DNA from: Andreesenia angusta
Lineage (GTDB): Bacteria > Bacillota > Clostridia > Tissierellales > Gottschalkiaceae
NCBI RefSeq assembly: GCF_001855385.1
Contig: NZ_MKIE01000007.1
Coordinates: forward strand, 1-64,000
Length of the DNA stretch: 64,000 bases
Direction of reading: 5' to 3'
Below, piece after piece: positions 1 through 11,783 of this stretch; position 1 is the stretch's first letter; each line of letters begins with the position of its first letter. The position numbers were made by a program, and so were the translations under genes. Below the pieces are notes generated by a model, which saw only the letters and a program-made list of their open reading frames with translations, did not search any database and had not been told where the DNA came from.

Positions 1-116
<116 letters not shown>

Positions 117-288
117 AAAGTTTATCTTGGTCAGTCTTGCTGACTGTTTTTTCAGTTTTTTTGGATGTCTGATCATCCGTTAATTTGATCTCCCTTGCGG
201 GCGATCTTAAGGAATTAACTTGCTTTTTACTGTTCAACTTTCAAAGTTCATCGCAGCCGGCGTTTGTTCCTCGCTGACTACTTTATAT

Positions 289-317
289 ACTTTACCATAA
301 TCAAAACTATCCGTCAA
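289..317 (-). promoter_or_regulatory. rrn promoter (-35 TTGACG, -10 TAAAGT)
   Basis: On the minus strand TTGACG (312-317) is separated by exactly 17 nt from TAAAGT (289-294), a good sigma-A promoter about 170 nt upstream of the 16S 5' end. The leader between promoter and 16S contains CTTTGAAA within a short palindrome (about 233-250), resembling the boxA antitermination element common in rRNA leaders. The function is inferred from position and match to consensus. Confidence 0.75.
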
Positions 318-350
318 TGGCTTTTTGAAATTATATTTATATAAAATTAA

Positions 351-407
351 AAAAGCACACCCTCTCTTTATTCAAGCCTTCTCACAAAGACTCCAGGTGT
401 GCTTTTT
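351..407 (-). terminator. Intrinsic terminator after the DUF948 gene
   Basis: The arms AAAGCACACC and GGTGTGCTTT pair perfectly around a long loop. On the minus strand the hairpin is followed by a T-rich run. It ends the DUF948/YtxH transcript just before the rrn promoter. Confidence 0.8.
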
Positions 408-408
408 T

Positions 409-906
409 CTACTTTTTCTTGCCTATATACTCTTTTATCGTCTTAAATATCTCTGACCCTATCTCAATGTACTTAGATATATTGTCTATGCTTCCTTTAA
501 CAGAAGTCGCTGTTTCCTCCACAGTGTCCTTTAAAACCCCAACAGCTTCGCCGACATCTTCTGCTCCTTTGCTGACTGTCTTGGTTATCTTATTTACACT
601 TGAAGTTATGTCACTGGCGTCTTCAGTTATATAGTTCACATTTCTGGTTATCCCAGATATATCTGGACTTATCTCCTCTAAAGTCTCCTTAAAGTCGGAT
701 GTTATCTCGTTTACATTAGCTGTAATCAGTGGAATATCCGATATAGTCTTGTCTATAGAATCCTTATTTTCAGATAAGACAGCGCTAATATCTTTTGTGA
801 TTTTCGCCAAGTTCTTGAATAGCAATACAAGATAGACGCCTACGCCTATCCCAAGCAAGTAAAGTATAAACTTTAAAAGTTCACTTATTTTTATAGTTCC
901 ATCCAT
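409..906 (-). CDS. DUF948-type membrane-anchored protein (YtxG-like)
   Basis: 165-aa protein with one N-terminal membrane segment (about residues 12-30, LKFILYLLGIGVGVYLVLLF). A long, probably coiled-coil, soluble region follows, rich in short Ile/Val/Ser/Thr repeats such as ITxxVNxIT and TSVKGSI. This is the layout of DUF948 proteins such as B. subtilis YtxG, whose molecular role is unknown and which travel with YtxH general-stress proteins. It starts 2 nt after the stop of the YtxH gene, so the two are almost certainly cotranscribed and perhaps translationally coupled. The downstream terminator closes the unit. Family call is by pattern, not by search. Confidence 0.75.
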   Translation of the reverse strand: MDGTIKISELLKFILYLLGIGVGVYLVLLFKNLAKITKDISAVLSENKDSIDKTISDIPLITANVNEITSDFKETLEEISPDISGITRNVNYITEDASDITSSVNKITKTVSKGAEDVGEAVGVLKDTVEETATSVKGSIDNISKYIEIGSEIFKTIKEYIGKKK

Positions 907-908
907 CT

Positions 909-1379
909 CTACTTGTTACCCATCTTCTTGTTTTGGTTTTTAGAGTCCTTTTGATCTACCTCTTCTAGCTTCTTTTCAGCTTCTTCAAGCCCTTCTTCTG
1001 CTTTTTCCTTGGCGTCACTCTTTATCTCCTCTACCTCTTCAGCTATCTCTTCTTTTTTCTCTTTTAAGTCCTCTTTCAATTCATTTTTCTTTTCCTTCAG
1101 TTCCTCTTTCTTTTGCTCTATAGTCTCTTTAGCTTTGTCAGCAACTTCTTTGGCTTTTTCTACAGACTCCTTAACTCCTTTTTTCACAGTTTCAGAAGTA
1201 TCTTTAGCTTTCTTGGCTATCTCTTCCCTGTTTTCCTTGCCCGATTTTGGCGAGAACAGAAGACCTATCGCCGCTCCTATAGCTGTTCCTATCGCAGTTC
1301 CAGTGGCTACATTCTTGGCCTTTTTCTTGTTTTCCTCTTTTCTCTTTTTCTCCTGCATTTTTTTAACTAATTTAAACAT
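909..1379 (-). CDS. YtxH domain general-stress protein
   Basis: 156-aa protein. Its N-terminal third has a glycine-rich hydrophobic helix (GTAIGTAIGAAIGLLF) followed by SPKSGKENREEI, the signature of the YtxH family. The remainder is extremely charged (Lys/Glu heptads) and should form a long coiled coil or disordered rod. The ATG at 1379 is chosen because a strong GAGGGGG ribosome site sits just upstream. The longer in-frame start at 1442 would overlap the preceding glycosyltransferase gene. In Bacillus YtxH-type proteins belong to the general stress regulon, but their function is not known. Pairs with the DUF948 gene downstream. Confidence 0.85.
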   Translation of the reverse strand: MFKLVKKMQEKKRKEENKKKAKNVATGTAIGTAIGAAIGLLFSPKSGKENREEIAKKAKDTSETVKKGVKESVEKAKEVADKAKETIEQKKEELKEKKNELKEDLKEKKEEIAEEVEEIKSDAKEKAEEGLEEAEKKLEEVDQKDSKNQNKKMGNK

Positions 1380-1425
1380 AGTTATACCCCCTCGATTTAT
1401 TTTTCTTTTACCTATATACCCATCT

Positions 1426-2673
1426 TTATTGTCTAAATTCAAGACTTTTCATTTTTTTATCCAATTTTCTTGCTATGCCATTCCAAGCTTTTTCCAGTAT
1501 AAGCGGGTACAGTTCTGTAAATTTCTCTCTATCCTTAATCCTGTCTAGCCTAGAAATTTGCCTTTCAATCGCCATCCTAATACCTTCCTCAAACTCTTCA
1601 AGCCCATCTTCTACAGGTTCATCTACGTTCTTGAGTTTAGGAAGCTGTACGTACTCTATAAGTCCACTGTCGTTTAAAGCTTCTCCCAGGTACTCATGTA
1701 TTCCATTTAACCTGCTTACTACCACTCTAAGCCCTGAAGCCAATGCCTCTACAGTAACTAGAGACAGACCTTCATAGAATGATGGAAGCACAAATAAATC
1801 GGAGTCTCTGAACAGGTCAGCCAGTTCATCTTGAGACACCTGCCCCTTGAGTGTCAGTTTTTTTTCACACTTTCTTATCTCTGCCATGACCCTTTCGCCT
1901 TCCTCGCCTTCTGCATTTCCGACTAGAATAAGCTCCAAATCATCCTCTAGCTTTTCGTAGGCTTTCAAAAGAGAGCTTACCCCTTTTGAGTAGCTGAGCT
2001 TACCAACGTATACAGCCTTTACCCTGTCTTTTTTAAGTGTGCTCTCAAGATTTGCGAGGTGAAATTTTTCAGAGTCGAACCCTCCTCCTATCACTTCAAT
2101 TTTTTCTCTATCTATTCCATACAGCTCTGATATATCCTGCTTTTGTTCACTGCTGAGAGCATAAACCCAGTCAAGTTTTCTACAATTTTTCACTATGTAA
2201 TCCCTGTACTTGCAACCCTTCTTAAGCTGCCTTATATCTGTCCCATGGCAAAATGCAATTACAGGTATGTCTTTAATCAGCTCTGCCACTAAACCAGTCA
2301 TGGCCCAAAGGTGATGCGTCACCACTACATCTGGTTTGTAATCCTCTACTGATTCCAGGATTTTTTCTTTGAAACTCTGCTTCCAAACTTCCATCATATC
2401 CTCTGTCATATCACAGTACTTCACGCTTTTATATGGCATAGTATCACTCATGCCAGGAATGTTGAATGGAATTTCATCTGTCCCGAACTCTAGCACATAC
2501 TCTCTTTCAACTCCTATGCCACCTAGGTCGAACTTGTCTCCTGAGTTCACAGCATAGAGTGCACTTTGAATATAGTTTAGTTTAGACAATTCTTTTATCA
2601 CAGACCTGAAATACACACCACTTCCTGTTCTCTCTGGATACTGCGATATCATATGTAGTACTCTAACATTCAA
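1426..2673 (-). CDS. Glycosyltransferase, GT4 family
   Basis: 415-aa GT-B fold glycosyltransferase. The N-terminal acceptor domain has the glycine-rich loop TGSGVYF near residue 17 and a HGTDIR stretch. The C-terminal donor domain starts at VKAVYVGKLSYSKG (about residue 218) and carries the E-x7-E type motif in FYEGLSLVTVEALASG near residue 300, where nucleotide-sugar is bound. It would transfer a sugar from an activated donor to a lipid, glycan or small molecule; the acceptor cannot be told. TTG start supported by GGGGAGAG seven bases upstream. It sits between lysS (with its terminator) and the ytxH unit and has no other sugar genes around it. Confidence 0.85.
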   Translation of the reverse strand: MNVRVLHMISQYPERTGSGVYFRSVIKELSKLNYIQSALYAVNSGDKFDLGGIGVEREYVLEFGTDEIPFNIPGMSDTMPYKSVKYCDMTEDMMEVWKQSFKEKILESVEDYKPDVVVTHHLWAMTGLVAELIKDIPVIAFCHGTDIRQLKKGCKYRDYIVKNCRKLDWVYALSSEQKQDISELYGIDREKIEVIGGGFDSEKFHLANLESTLKKDRVKAVYVGKLSYSKGVSSLLKAYEKLEDDLELILVGNAEGEEGERVMAEIRKCEKKLTLKGQVSQDELADLFRDSDLFVLPSFYEGLSLVTVEALASGLRVVVSRLNGIHEYLGEALNDSGLIEYVQLPKLKNVDEPVEDGLEEFEEGIRMAIERQISRLDRIKDREKFTELYPLILEKAWNGIARKLDKKMKSLEFRQ

Positions 2674-2699
2674 ATTAAATCTCTCCCCTTTAAACAGAA

Positions 2700-2735
2700 A
2701 TACAAGGGAGACAGCTAGGTCTCCCTTGTATTTTA
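2700..2735 (-). terminator. Terminator after lysS
   Basis: Near-perfect inverted repeat TACAAGGGAGAC / GTCTCCCTTGTA with a 6-nt loop, 11 nt after the lysS stop. On the minus strand it is followed by TTTCTGTTT, a weak T tract. Confidence 0.7.
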
Positions 2736-2745
2736 ATTCTCTTTT

Positions 2746-4748
<2,003 letters not shown>

Positions 4749-4866
4749 TTACATCCACCTCTAATTTTTATTTTATTCTATTGAATCTGCGAAATCTCTC
4801 TGTAAATATATACTCGCTGTTTCCCTTTTGCGGGGCTCAGATGAAGAATATTATAGTTTAGTAGCT

Positions 4867-5844
4867 CTACATTGTCAAGTTGAGCTGATTTCTGTAGTTG
4901 CACAGAATATCGTATATATCTTCTTTTGACCTTGTCTTGTTTATTTTGTCCTTTATTTCAGCCGATCCCCTCAGCCCCTTGAGATACCATGCTACATGCT
5001 TTCTTATCTCTCTTGTAGCCAGAACCTCTCCTTTGTTCTCTATCAGAAGCTCAAAATGCTTTACCGACATGTCTATTTTCTCATCCGGCAAAGGCTCTCT
5101 GTAGTTGCCACTCGCTAGAAGCTCATTCCCCATCTTAAATATCCAAGGGTTGCCTCTAGCACCTCTGCCTATCATAACTCCGTCGCAGCCTGTGTATTCA
5201 ATCATCTTGCTGATGTCCTCAGGCTTGAATATATCTCCGTTTCCGATTACAGGAATAGAGACACTTTGCTTTACCTCTCTTATTATATCCCAGTCAGCAA
5301 CTCCAGAGTAAAACTCCTCTCTGGTCCTTCCATGTATTGTTAAGGCCGATGCCCCCTCTGCTTCTATGGCCTTCGCCACTTCAACTGCATTTATGCTCTC
5401 ATCGTCCCAGCCTTTTCTTATCTTTATAGTTACAGGCTTGTCTGAGGCCCTCACAGCTGTTTTTACGATTTCTGAAACCCGCTTTAAATCTTTCATAAGG
5501 GCGCTGCCGTAGCCGTTCTTCACTATCTTGGGTGCAGGGCATCCCATGTTTATGTCCAGTATCTCAAAGCTGTCATTTCTATTCAGTTTTTCCTCTATAA
5601 CTTTTTTAAAGACCACTGGGTCCGCTCCAAAGATCTGAAGCGCTGTAGGCCTCTCATCTCTGTCTATAGTCATAAGCTCTTCCGTCTTATCGTCGTCATA
5701 GTAAAGACCGTTTATGCTGACCATCTCCGTAAAGAGAAGCCCTACACCCATTTGCTTGCATATGACCCTGAAGCTTCGATCTGTAACGCCCGCCATGGGG
5801 GCTAGAAAGATATTGTTTTCAAGCTCTAAATTCGCTATCTTCAT
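4867..5844 (-). CDS. dusB: tRNA-dihydrouridine synthase
   Basis: 325-aa FMN-dependent enzyme that reduces specific uridines in the tRNA D-loop. TIM barrel with LAPMAGVTDRSFR at residues 14-26 (FMN site), the catalytic cysteine Cys102 in NMGCPAPKIVKNGYGSAL, KIRKGW and HGRTREEFYSG in the central barrel, and GNGDIF and IGRGARGNPW late in the barrel for phosphate binding. Named dusB by overall similarity to the Firmicute single Dus; which uridine it targets is not determined here. It is followed by a 118-nt gap before greA with no clear hairpin. Confidence 0.93.
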   Translation of the reverse strand: MKIANLELENNIFLAPMAGVTDRSFRVICKQMGVGLLFTEMVSINGLYYDDDKTEELMTIDRDERPTALQIFGADPVVFKKVIEEKLNRNDSFEILDINMGCPAPKIVKNGYGSALMKDLKRVSEIVKTAVRASDKPVTIKIRKGWDDESINAVEVAKAIEAEGASALTIHGRTREEFYSGVADWDIIREVKQSVSIPVIGNGDIFKPEDISKMIEYTGCDGVMIGRGARGNPWIFKMGNELLASGNYREPLPDEKIDMSVKHFELLIENKGEVLATREIRKHVAWYLKGLRGSAEIKDKINKTRSKEDIYDILCNYRNQLNLTM

Positions 5845-5864
5845 ATTCTCTCAGACACTCTCCT

Positions 5865-6632
5865 CTATTTGTTTCTCTCATATATAATCCTAAGGCCCTC
5901 TAGTGTAAGCTGGCCGTCCACTTTCGTTATGGTCCTAGACTCTGAAGCTATTAACTTAGAAAGCCCCCCTGTAGCCACAACTTCCACCACTTCAGAGTCC
6001 ATCTCTCTCTTCATTCCATCCACAATGGCGTCCACCATCCCGGCGTACCCGTATATTATGCCCGACTGCATGCTGGAGACTGTATTCCTGTTTATGACAG
6101 TCTTAGGCTTTACAAGCTCTACTTTGGGCAGTTTTGAAGCTTTGTTGAACAGAGCCTCTGTAGATATATTTATCCCCGGAGATATAGCTCCTCCTAGATA
6201 CTCCCCCTGCTCCGAAATTGCACAGAATGTCGTGGCAGTGCCGAAGTCTACTATTATAAGGGCCCCCCCGTACTTCTCATATCCAGCTATGGCATTTACT
6301 ATCCTGTCCGCTCCAACTTCTTTAGGGTTTTCGTACTTTATATTCAGTCCAGTCTTGATCCCTGGCCCTACAACTATAGGCTCTCTGCCAAAGTAGTTTT
6401 TGCTCATCTTCTCTAAAGCGTGCATTATGGTAGGTACTACCGAAGATATTATGACTGACTTTATAGACCTCTTGTCTATGCCCTCGTATTCAAAAAACTG
6501 ACTTACCAGAATACCGTATTCGTCGTATGTCTTGTTCTTGTCTGTGGATATCCTCCAGCTCTTTATCAGCACTTCCTTAGAGTATATTCCCAAAACTATA
6601 TTGGTATTTCCCACGTCTATAACCAGTATCAA
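5865..6632 (-). CDS. coaX: Type III pantothenate kinase
   Basis: 255-aa ASKHA-fold kinase phosphorylating pantothenate in the first step of coenzyme A synthesis. Motifs: [10 protein letters not shown] at the N terminus (phosphate 1 loop), [25 protein letters not shown] (catalytic Asp region) and GGAISPGI. I place the start at the TTG at 6632, giving [11 protein letters not shown] as in other CoaX proteins with AGAAGG 8 nt upstream. A GTG three codons earlier (6641) is possible but abuts the ribosome site. Lies 20 nt upstream of dusB in the same direction and probably cotranscribed with it. Confidence 0.93.
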   Translation of the reverse strand: MILVIDVGNTNIVLGIYSKEVLIKSWRISTDKNKTYDEYGILVSQFFEYEGIDKRSIKSVIISSVVPTIMHALEKMSKNYFGREPIVVGPGIKTGLNIKYENPKEVGADRIVNAIAGYEKYGGALIIVDFGTATTFCAISEQGEYLGGAISPGINISTEALFNKASKLPKVELVKPKTVINRNTVSSMQSGIIYGYAGMVDAIVDGMKREMDSEVVEVVATGGLSKLIASESRTITKVDGQLTLEGLRIIYERNK

Positions 6633-6701
6633 ATATTTCACCTTCTCTTTTATTTTTCCTATACATTTTATCAGCTTTATTTGTTCTATACAACCACACT
6701 T

Positions 6702-7685
6702 CTAAACGTAGCCATGAATTCCCCTTATAGATACCTCTCCTGAAAACACAGACTCCCGATTTCCATCTCCGTCTTCAACCACAAGTTCTCCGTCTTCGTT
6801 TATATCCACAGCTTTTCTCAGCATCTCACTCTTTCTGGATATGACCCTGACTTCTTTCCCAAGTAGAATGGAGTTGGCCTTGCATATCTCTATAGAGACC
6901 GATATGCTTCCCCGCTCTAAAAAGTCACTGTAGAGTTTTTCAAAGTTGTTGAGCACTGCTGAAGCTATCTTCTTTCTTTCAAACTCTTTTTTCTCCTCTA
7001 ATTTCAGAGAGCTAGCCTTGTTCGCTATTTCCTCCGGAAAATCCTCTATGCCGTTATTTACATTTATCCCAATCCCCAGTGTTATATACTCCACTCTCAT
7101 AAGCTCCCCAGTCATCTCTGTAAGTATGCCTGCAACTTTTTTCTCTTTGAGGATTATGTCGTTTGGCCACTTTATCTTCGCATCCACACCTGACTCTTTA
7201 AGACCTTTCACCACAGCAGCAGCGGCTACCTGAGTTATCTTAGGGGCGTCTTGGGGATATATATCAGGCTTTAGCAGTATACTCATGTATATGCCAGCTC
7301 CTTTTCTAGAAGTCCAGTTTCTCCCGAGCCTCCCTTTTCCGACACTCTGCTCCTCAGATATGACTACAAGCCCCTCTCTACTTCTATCTGCTCTTCTTTT
7401 GATTTCTTCATTTGTGGAGTCCACTGTATCTAAGTAAACTATCTCTCGGCCTATAAACTCAGTGCTCAAGAGAGGCCCTATCTCCTCTCTATCTAGCTTG
7501 TCAGGCGCAGACTTTAGCTTGTATCCCTTTCTGGATATGGACTCTATTTCATAGCCTTCTTCCTTAAGCTGGTTTATATGCTTCCAGATCGAAGTCCTAG
7601 ACACTCCCAGGCTTTCGCTGAGTTCTTGTCCCGATACAAATTCCCCTTCAGCATTTTTTAAAAATCTCAGTATTTCAGATTTCAA
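6702..7685 (-). CDS. birA: Biotin-[acetyl-CoA-carboxylase] ligase / biotin repressor
   Basis: 327-aa bifunctional BirA. Residues 1-60 form a winged helix-turn-helix (SEILRFLKNAEGEFVSGQEL, SRTSIWKHINQLKEEGY). The ligase core has the biotinyl-AMP loop as GKGRLGRNWTSRKGAG, then KWPNDIILKEKKVAGILTE, followed by a C-terminal SH3-like domain. It attaches biotin to the lysine of AccB, encoded at 30997-31485. The TTG at 7685 is preferred (GGAG 8 nt upstream); the longer TTG at 7712 would start inside the ftsH terminator hairpin. No biotin synthesis genes or clear BirA operators were seen in the window. Confidence 0.93.
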   Translation of the reverse strand: MKSEILRFLKNAEGEFVSGQELSESLGVSRTSIWKHINQLKEEGYEIESISRKGYKLKSAPDKLDREEIGPLLSTEFIGREIVYLDTVDSTNEEIKRRADRSREGLVVISEEQSVGKGRLGRNWTSRKGAGIYMSILLKPDIYPQDAPKITQVAAAAVVKGLKESGVDAKIKWPNDIILKEKKVAGILTEMTGELMRVEYITLGIGINVNNGIEDFPEEIANKASSLKLEEKKEFERKKIASAVLNNFEKLYSDFLERGSISVSIEICKANSILLGKEVRVISRKSEMLRKAVDINEDGELVVEDGDGNRESVFSGEVSIRGIHGYV

Positions 7686-7704
7686 ATCCACCACTCCCTG
7701 TATA

Positions 7705-7746
7705 AAGCACAAAAGTACCCCTAAAACCTGGGATACTTTTGTGCTT
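7705..7746 (-). terminator. Terminator hairpin between ftsH and birA
   Basis: Arms AAGCACAAAAGTA and TACTTTTGTGCTT pair perfectly over 13 bp with a 16-nt loop, 5 nt after the ftsH stop. The T run on the minus strand is short, so termination may be partial and birA may be read through. Confidence 0.65.
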
Positions 7747-7750
7747 AACT

Positions 7751-9715
7751 CTATTGTTTATCTCTGTCTGTATCTAGATCTTCCCGATCTATATTCAGCT
7801 TAGCTGTCTCTTCAAAGGATATCTCTTCATTTATATCTTCTTTAACTTCTTCTATTTCTTCTACTTCTTCTTTGACTTCCTCTTTGTAGTCTTCCATCGG
7901 AGGAAGCTCTTCGCCAGTGAACACCATCTCAAATTCCTTGGCATTCAGTGTTTCTCGCTCTAGAAGAGCCTTCGCTATTTCATGAAGCTTGTCTAGGTTT
8001 TCACTCAAAAGCTTTTCTGCTCTTTCGTAAGCTTCGTCCACTATAGTCCTCATCTCTTTGTCTATTGCGGCAGCTATGTCCTCGCTGTAGTCTCTCGCTC
8101 TAGCTAGGTCTTTGCCTATAAAGACTTCCTGGTCGTCAGATCCGTAAGTCATAGAGCCTAGGTTGTCGCTCATACCATAGCTTGTAACCATATTTCTTGC
8201 AATCTTCGTAACCCTGCTCAGGTCGTTTTGTGCGCCTGTGCTTATATCTCCAAGCACCAGCTTTTCAGCAAGCCTTCCTCCAAGCAGAATAACTATTTCA
8301 TTCTCCATCTCAGACTTTATGCTGTAGTACCTTTCCTCTGTAGGAAGATTCATAGTGAACCCTCCAGCCCTTCCCCTAGGTATTATAGTTACCATGTGGA
8401 CAGGATCGGCTTCAGGAATAAGTCTAGAGAGAAGGGCGTGTCCAGCCTCATGATATGCAGTCAGTTTTCTCTCTTTTTCACTTACAACTCTGCTCTTCTT
8501 CTCTGGCCCTGCTATTACCTTAGTCGAAGCCTCTTCTATAAGCCTCATAGGTATAGTCTTCAGGTTTTCTCTAGCAGAAAGCAGTGCCGCTTCATTTACT
8601 AGATTTTCCAAATCAGCAGGGGTAAATCCTGGAGTCCTTCTGGCCACCACTTTAAGGTCAACATCTCTGTCTAGTGGCTTTTTCTTTGTATGAATCTTAA
8701 GTATCTCTTCTCTTCCTCTTATATCTGGAGCTCCTACATATACCTGTCTGTCGAACCTTCCAGGTCTTAAAAGTGCAGGGTCTAATATGTCCGGCCTGTT
8801 TGTGGCGGCTATCATTATTATACCTTCGTTTTCTCCAAACCCATCCATCTCAACTAGAAGCTGGTTTAGAGTCTGCTCTCTTTCGTCGTGCCCTCCGCCA
8901 AGTCCTGCACCTCTTCTTCTACCTACAGCGTCTATCTCGTCTATAAACACTATACAAGGAGAGTTTTTCTTGGCCTGCTCAAACAAGTCCCTTACACGCG
9001 AAGCTCCAACCCCTACGAACATCTCCACAAAGTCTGAACCACTTATGCTGAAAAACGGAACTCCTGCCTCTCCAGCAACTGCCTTTGTGATATAGGTCTT
9101 ACCTGTTCCAGGAGGACCCACCATGAGTACTCCTTTAGGGATTCTGGCTCCTAGGTCATTGTATTTTTTAGGGTTTTTCAAAAAATCCACTATCTCTTTA
9201 AGTTCTTCTTTCTCTTCGTCAAGTCCTGCTACGTCAGCAAAAGTGACTTTGCTTTCGTTTTCTTTCAACATCTTGGCCTTGCTCTTTCCGAAAGACATCA
9301 CTTTACTTCCGCCACCTTGAGACTGCTGCATAAATACAAACCAGAATACCACAAATACCAATACGATAAATATGGTAGGCAGCATAGTTATAAACCAAGA
9401 GGTCTCAGGCTCAGCCTCACCTACAAGCTCTATCTTCTCTTCTTGAACAAGAGTCTTTAGATACTCTTGATAGAAGATGTCAGGACTGACAGGGAGCATC
9501 ATGGAAAATGTATTTCCATCTTTCAGTTCACCCTTTGCCGTTCCGTCTTTAACTAAAGTTATGGTCTTTAAATTGTCTTGTTCTATTTGATTTACTAGCT
9601 GTACGTATCCTATCTGCTTTGGCTCTTCAAAGTCTTTGCTAAAAAGTGTGACCAAAATCAGCAGAGCCAAAAATATAACCAGGTAGGCGCTAATTCCTCT
9701 AAAAAATTTCTTCAA
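7751..9715 (-). CDS. ftsH: ATP-dependent zinc metalloprotease FtsH
   Basis: 654-aa membrane AAA+ protease that degrades damaged or short-lived membrane and cytosolic proteins as a hexamer. Two membrane segments (about residues 8-25 and 108-130) flank a small external domain. Walker A GPPGTGKT is at 200-207, Walker [12 protein letters not shown] near 256, the second region of homology at RPGRFDRQV, and the zinc protease motif HEAGH at 422-426. The last ~55 residues are an acidic tail (repeated EEV/EEI), variable in the family. TTG start at 9715 with GGAGG 7 nt upstream. The hpt-ftsH order is conserved in Firmicutes. Confidence 0.97.
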   Translation of the reverse strand: MKKFFRGISAYLVIFLALLILVTLFSKDFEEPKQIGYVQLVNQIEQDNLKTITLVKDGTAKGELKDGNTFSMMLPVSPDIFYQEYLKTLVQEEKIELVGEAEPETSWFITMLPTIFIVLVFVVFWFVFMQQSQGGGSKVMSFGKSKAKMLKENESKVTFADVAGLDEEKEELKEIVDFLKNPKKYNDLGARIPKGVLMVGPPGTGKTYITKAVAGEAGVPFFSISGSDFVEMFVGVGASRVRDLFEQAKKNSPCIVFIDEIDAVGRRRGAGLGGGHDEREQTLNQLLVEMDGFGENEGIIMIAATNRPDILDPALLRPGRFDRQVYVGAPDIRGREEILKIHTKKKPLDRDVDLKVVARRTPGFTPADLENLVNEAALLSARENLKTIPMRLIEEASTKVIAGPEKKSRVVSEKERKLTAYHEAGHALLSRLIPEADPVHMVTIIPRGRAGGFTMNLPTEERYYSIKSEMENEIVILLGGRLAEKLVLGDISTGAQNDLSRVTKIARNMVTSYGMSDNLGSMTYGSDDQEVFIGKDLARARDYSEDIAAAIDKEMRTIVDEAYERAEKLLSENLDKLHEIAKALLERETLNAKEFEMVFTGEELPPMEDYKEEVKEEVEEIEEVKEDINEEISFEETAKLNIDREDLDTDRDKQ

Positions 9716-9762
9716 CTATAGTCCTCCCCTCTTTAAAGCGATTTTCTTTTGAATCTTATGTT

Positions 9763-10302
9763 TTATTTGTTGTAAGTCTCTTCCTTGAGCACCGCAACTT
9801 CAGGGTAGTTTCTATATTTTTCAGCATAGTCTATCCCGTAGCCAACCACGAACTCGTCTGGAATGTCAAATCCCTTGTATTTTATCTCTACCTGTACTTT
9901 TCTTCTCTCAGGCTTGTCTAGAAGTGTACATATCTTTACACTGCTAGCCCCTCTTGACTTTAGGTTGTTTACAAGATAGCTAAGAGTAAGTCCTGTGTCT
10001 ATTATGTCTTCCACTATGAGTATGTCTTTTCCCTCTATTTCAAGGTCTAAGTCCTTAAGTATCTTTACTACTCCTGAAGATACAGTTGAATGTCCGTAGC
10101 TTGAAACTGCCATAAAGTCCACTTCAAGAGGTATTTCTATGCTTCTAGCCAGGTCTCCTAAAAACATAAACGCACCTTTAAGCACTCCTACAAGCACAAG
10201 CTCTTTTCCTCTATAGTCCTCAGTTATCTGCGCTCCAATCGCTTTCACTCTCTGCTCTAGCTCTTCTTTCGTTACAAGTGTAGTCTTTATATCGTTCTTC
10301 AT
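9763..10302 (-). CDS. hpt: Hypoxanthine phosphoribosyltransferase
   Basis: 179-aa purine salvage enzyme converting hypoxanthine (and usually guanine) plus PRPP to IMP or GMP. The PRPP-binding loop is ILIVEDIIDTGLTLSYL (about residues 95-111). The flexible-loop region VDFMAVSSYGHST and the C-terminal base-binding FVVGYGIDYAEKYRNYPEV are also present. ATG at 10302 with GGAGG upstream. The tilS-hpt-ftsH order is the classic Firmicutes arrangement and was selected even though the functions differ. Confidence 0.96.
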   Translation of the reverse strand: MKNDIKTTLVTKEELEQRVKAIGAQITEDYRGKELVLVGVLKGAFMFLGDLARSIEIPLEVDFMAVSSYGHSTVSSGVVKILKDLDLEIEGKDILIVEDIIDTGLTLSYLVNNLKSRGASSVKICTLLDKPERRKVQVEIKYKGFDIPDEFVVGYGIDYAEKYRNYPEVAVLKEETYNK

Positions 10303-10330
10303 CTTTAATCCTCCCTTTTGATTTAACTTC

Positions 10331-11722
10331 TTAGCTTTTCAGATATTCCAGCACCAAAACTCTCTTGGTATTCGCTGTGACTCTTGCTTTTTCAGTGGAT
10401 CTATATCCCACTATCCAAGCTATTTCTCCGTCGATCTCAATCAGCGGAGTCAACTCCCTGTCATCCTGTGGAACTTTCTCGTCTATGAAATAGTCTTTGA
10501 GCTTCTTCCTACCATTCATACCCAAAAATTTCACTTTGTCACCAGGCAATCTATTTCTTATGAAAATGTCTCCTGAGATTTGGTCATAGTCAAAACAAGA
10601 GCTGCAAGTCTCTTTCGCCTCTCCCTCAAACGAGCCTATCTCTACGACTTCAGATTTGAGAGTAGCACCTAGCTCTTTAAGCTTCAAACTTTCACCGACT
10701 TCTACCTTATAATTATATCTTATTACAGATCTTTTTTCACTTTTTTCTATAGATAATTCCCCGTAAGTCATCTTCGCCTTTATGCCCTTAAGCAGGTCTA
10801 TGCTCTTCCCCGTCTTTGACATATCTGAAAACTCTGTCAAAATCCTGAGGTGTTTTTCCTCTAGCCCCTCTATGTCCCCTGTAAGCTTGAGCACAGCTAT
10901 CCTCGCCACCCTGTATCTTATCGCAGGGTCAAGCGCTTTAAACTTGTCGTTGTCGAGAGTGACTGCGTCATTTTTTTCACGTACTAAAGTAATTCCGTAC
11001 TCTCGTTCTGCCAGCTTATGCAGAAAGTCGGAGTCTCTTCTGGCCAACTCCGACATTCGACAGAGAGCGTCTGTGATTTTGGAGTTGAAGTTGTCTTCAA
11101 TGTACGGAATAAGCTCTAGCCTTACCTTGTTTCTGGAGTATATATTTTCGAAGTTTGTCCTGTCAACTCTGGGCTCTAGACCATGATCTTCACAGTATTT
11201 CTCTATTTCAGATCTCGTCACGTCAAGCAGCGGTCTGACCACGTCACCGTTTACAAAGTCCATGCCTTTGAGTCCGTCTATTCCCGTCCCCCTCATAACT
11301 CTCATTATGACAGTTTCGGCCTGATCGTTCTTATTGTGTGCCACAGCTATCTTCCCTGTCTTGAGTTCGGTTTTGAGTATCTCTCTGAAGAAAGAGTACC
11401 TTATCTCTCTTCCAGCCTCTTCAGACGACAGATTCCTCTCTTTAGCGTAGCGGTTCATATCAGCCTTTTTCACATAGAAGGGGAGTCCGTAAACTTCAGC
11501 TAGCTTTCTTACATACTCTTCGTCTCCATCAGCTTCTTCCCCTCTCACTCCATGGTTTACATGGGCAATGTGAAGCTTGTATTTTTTGTATTTTGCAATC
11601 TCTTTAAGTACATGGAGCAACACAATAGAGTCATGCCCCCCCGAAACCCCTATAAGTACATTCTCGCCTTCTTCAAAAAGCCTGTGGCTTTCTATATTGT
11701 CCATTACGGCTTTAATCAACAT
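10331..11722 (-). CDS. tilS: tRNA(Ile)-lysidine synthase
   Basis: 463-aa enzyme that converts the wobble cytidine of tRNA-Ile(CAU) to lysidine, changing both codon and amino acid identity. The N-terminal PP-loop ATPase motif SGGHDS is at residues 27-32, followed by HVNHGVRGEEADGDEEYV and HNKNDQAETVIMRVMRGTG. The C-terminal TilS domain has IFIRNRLPGDKVKFLG. The ATG at 11722 is preferred because AGAGGG lies 6 nt upstream; a TTG ten codons earlier would begin inside the preceding terminator region. In sporulating relatives spoIIE lies between the S1 gene and tilS; here the gap is about 60 nt and holds only a terminator. Confidence 0.95.
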   Translation of the reverse strand: MLIKAVMDNIESHRLFEEGENVLIGVSGGHDSIVLLHVLKEIAKYKKYKLHIAHVNHGVRGEEADGDEEYVRKLAEVYGLPFYVKKADMNRYAKERNLSSEEAGREIRYSFFREILKTELKTGKIAVAHNKNDQAETVIMRVMRGTGIDGLKGMDFVNGDVVRPLLDVTRSEIEKYCEDHGLEPRVDRTNFENIYSRNKVRLELIPYIEDNFNSKITDALCRMSELARRDSDFLHKLAEREYGITLVREKNDAVTLDNDKFKALDPAIRYRVARIAVLKLTGDIEGLEEKHLRILTEFSDMSKTGKSIDLLKGIKAKMTYGELSIEKSEKRSVIRYNYKVEVGESLKLKELGATLKSEVVEIGSFEGEAKETCSSCFDYDQISGDIFIRNRLPGDKVKFLGMNGRKKLKDYFIDEKVPQDDRELTPLIEIDGEIAWIVGYRSTEKARVTANTKRVLVLEYLKS

Positions 11723-11755
11723 ATCTATCCCTCTGCTCAACTGGATTTGCAAATT

Positions 11756-11779
11756 AAAAAAACTGGGTCAACCCCAGTT
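11756..11779 (-). terminator. Terminator after the S1-domain gene
   Basis: Hairpin AACTGGG / CCCAGTT with a short loop, followed on the minus strand by seven Ts. Starts 4 nt after the stop of the S1-domain gene. Confidence 0.85.
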
Positions 11780-11783
11780 ATAT

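Noticed and set aside
1009-1548. Plus-strand open frame of Ser/Phe-rich sequence
   Set aside because: It is the complement of the Lys/Glu-rich YtxH coiled coil, a well-known source of false frames.
7686-7712. Longer birA start at 7712
   Set aside because: It lies inside the ftsH terminator stem with no ribosome site; the TTG at 7685 has GGAG at the right distance.
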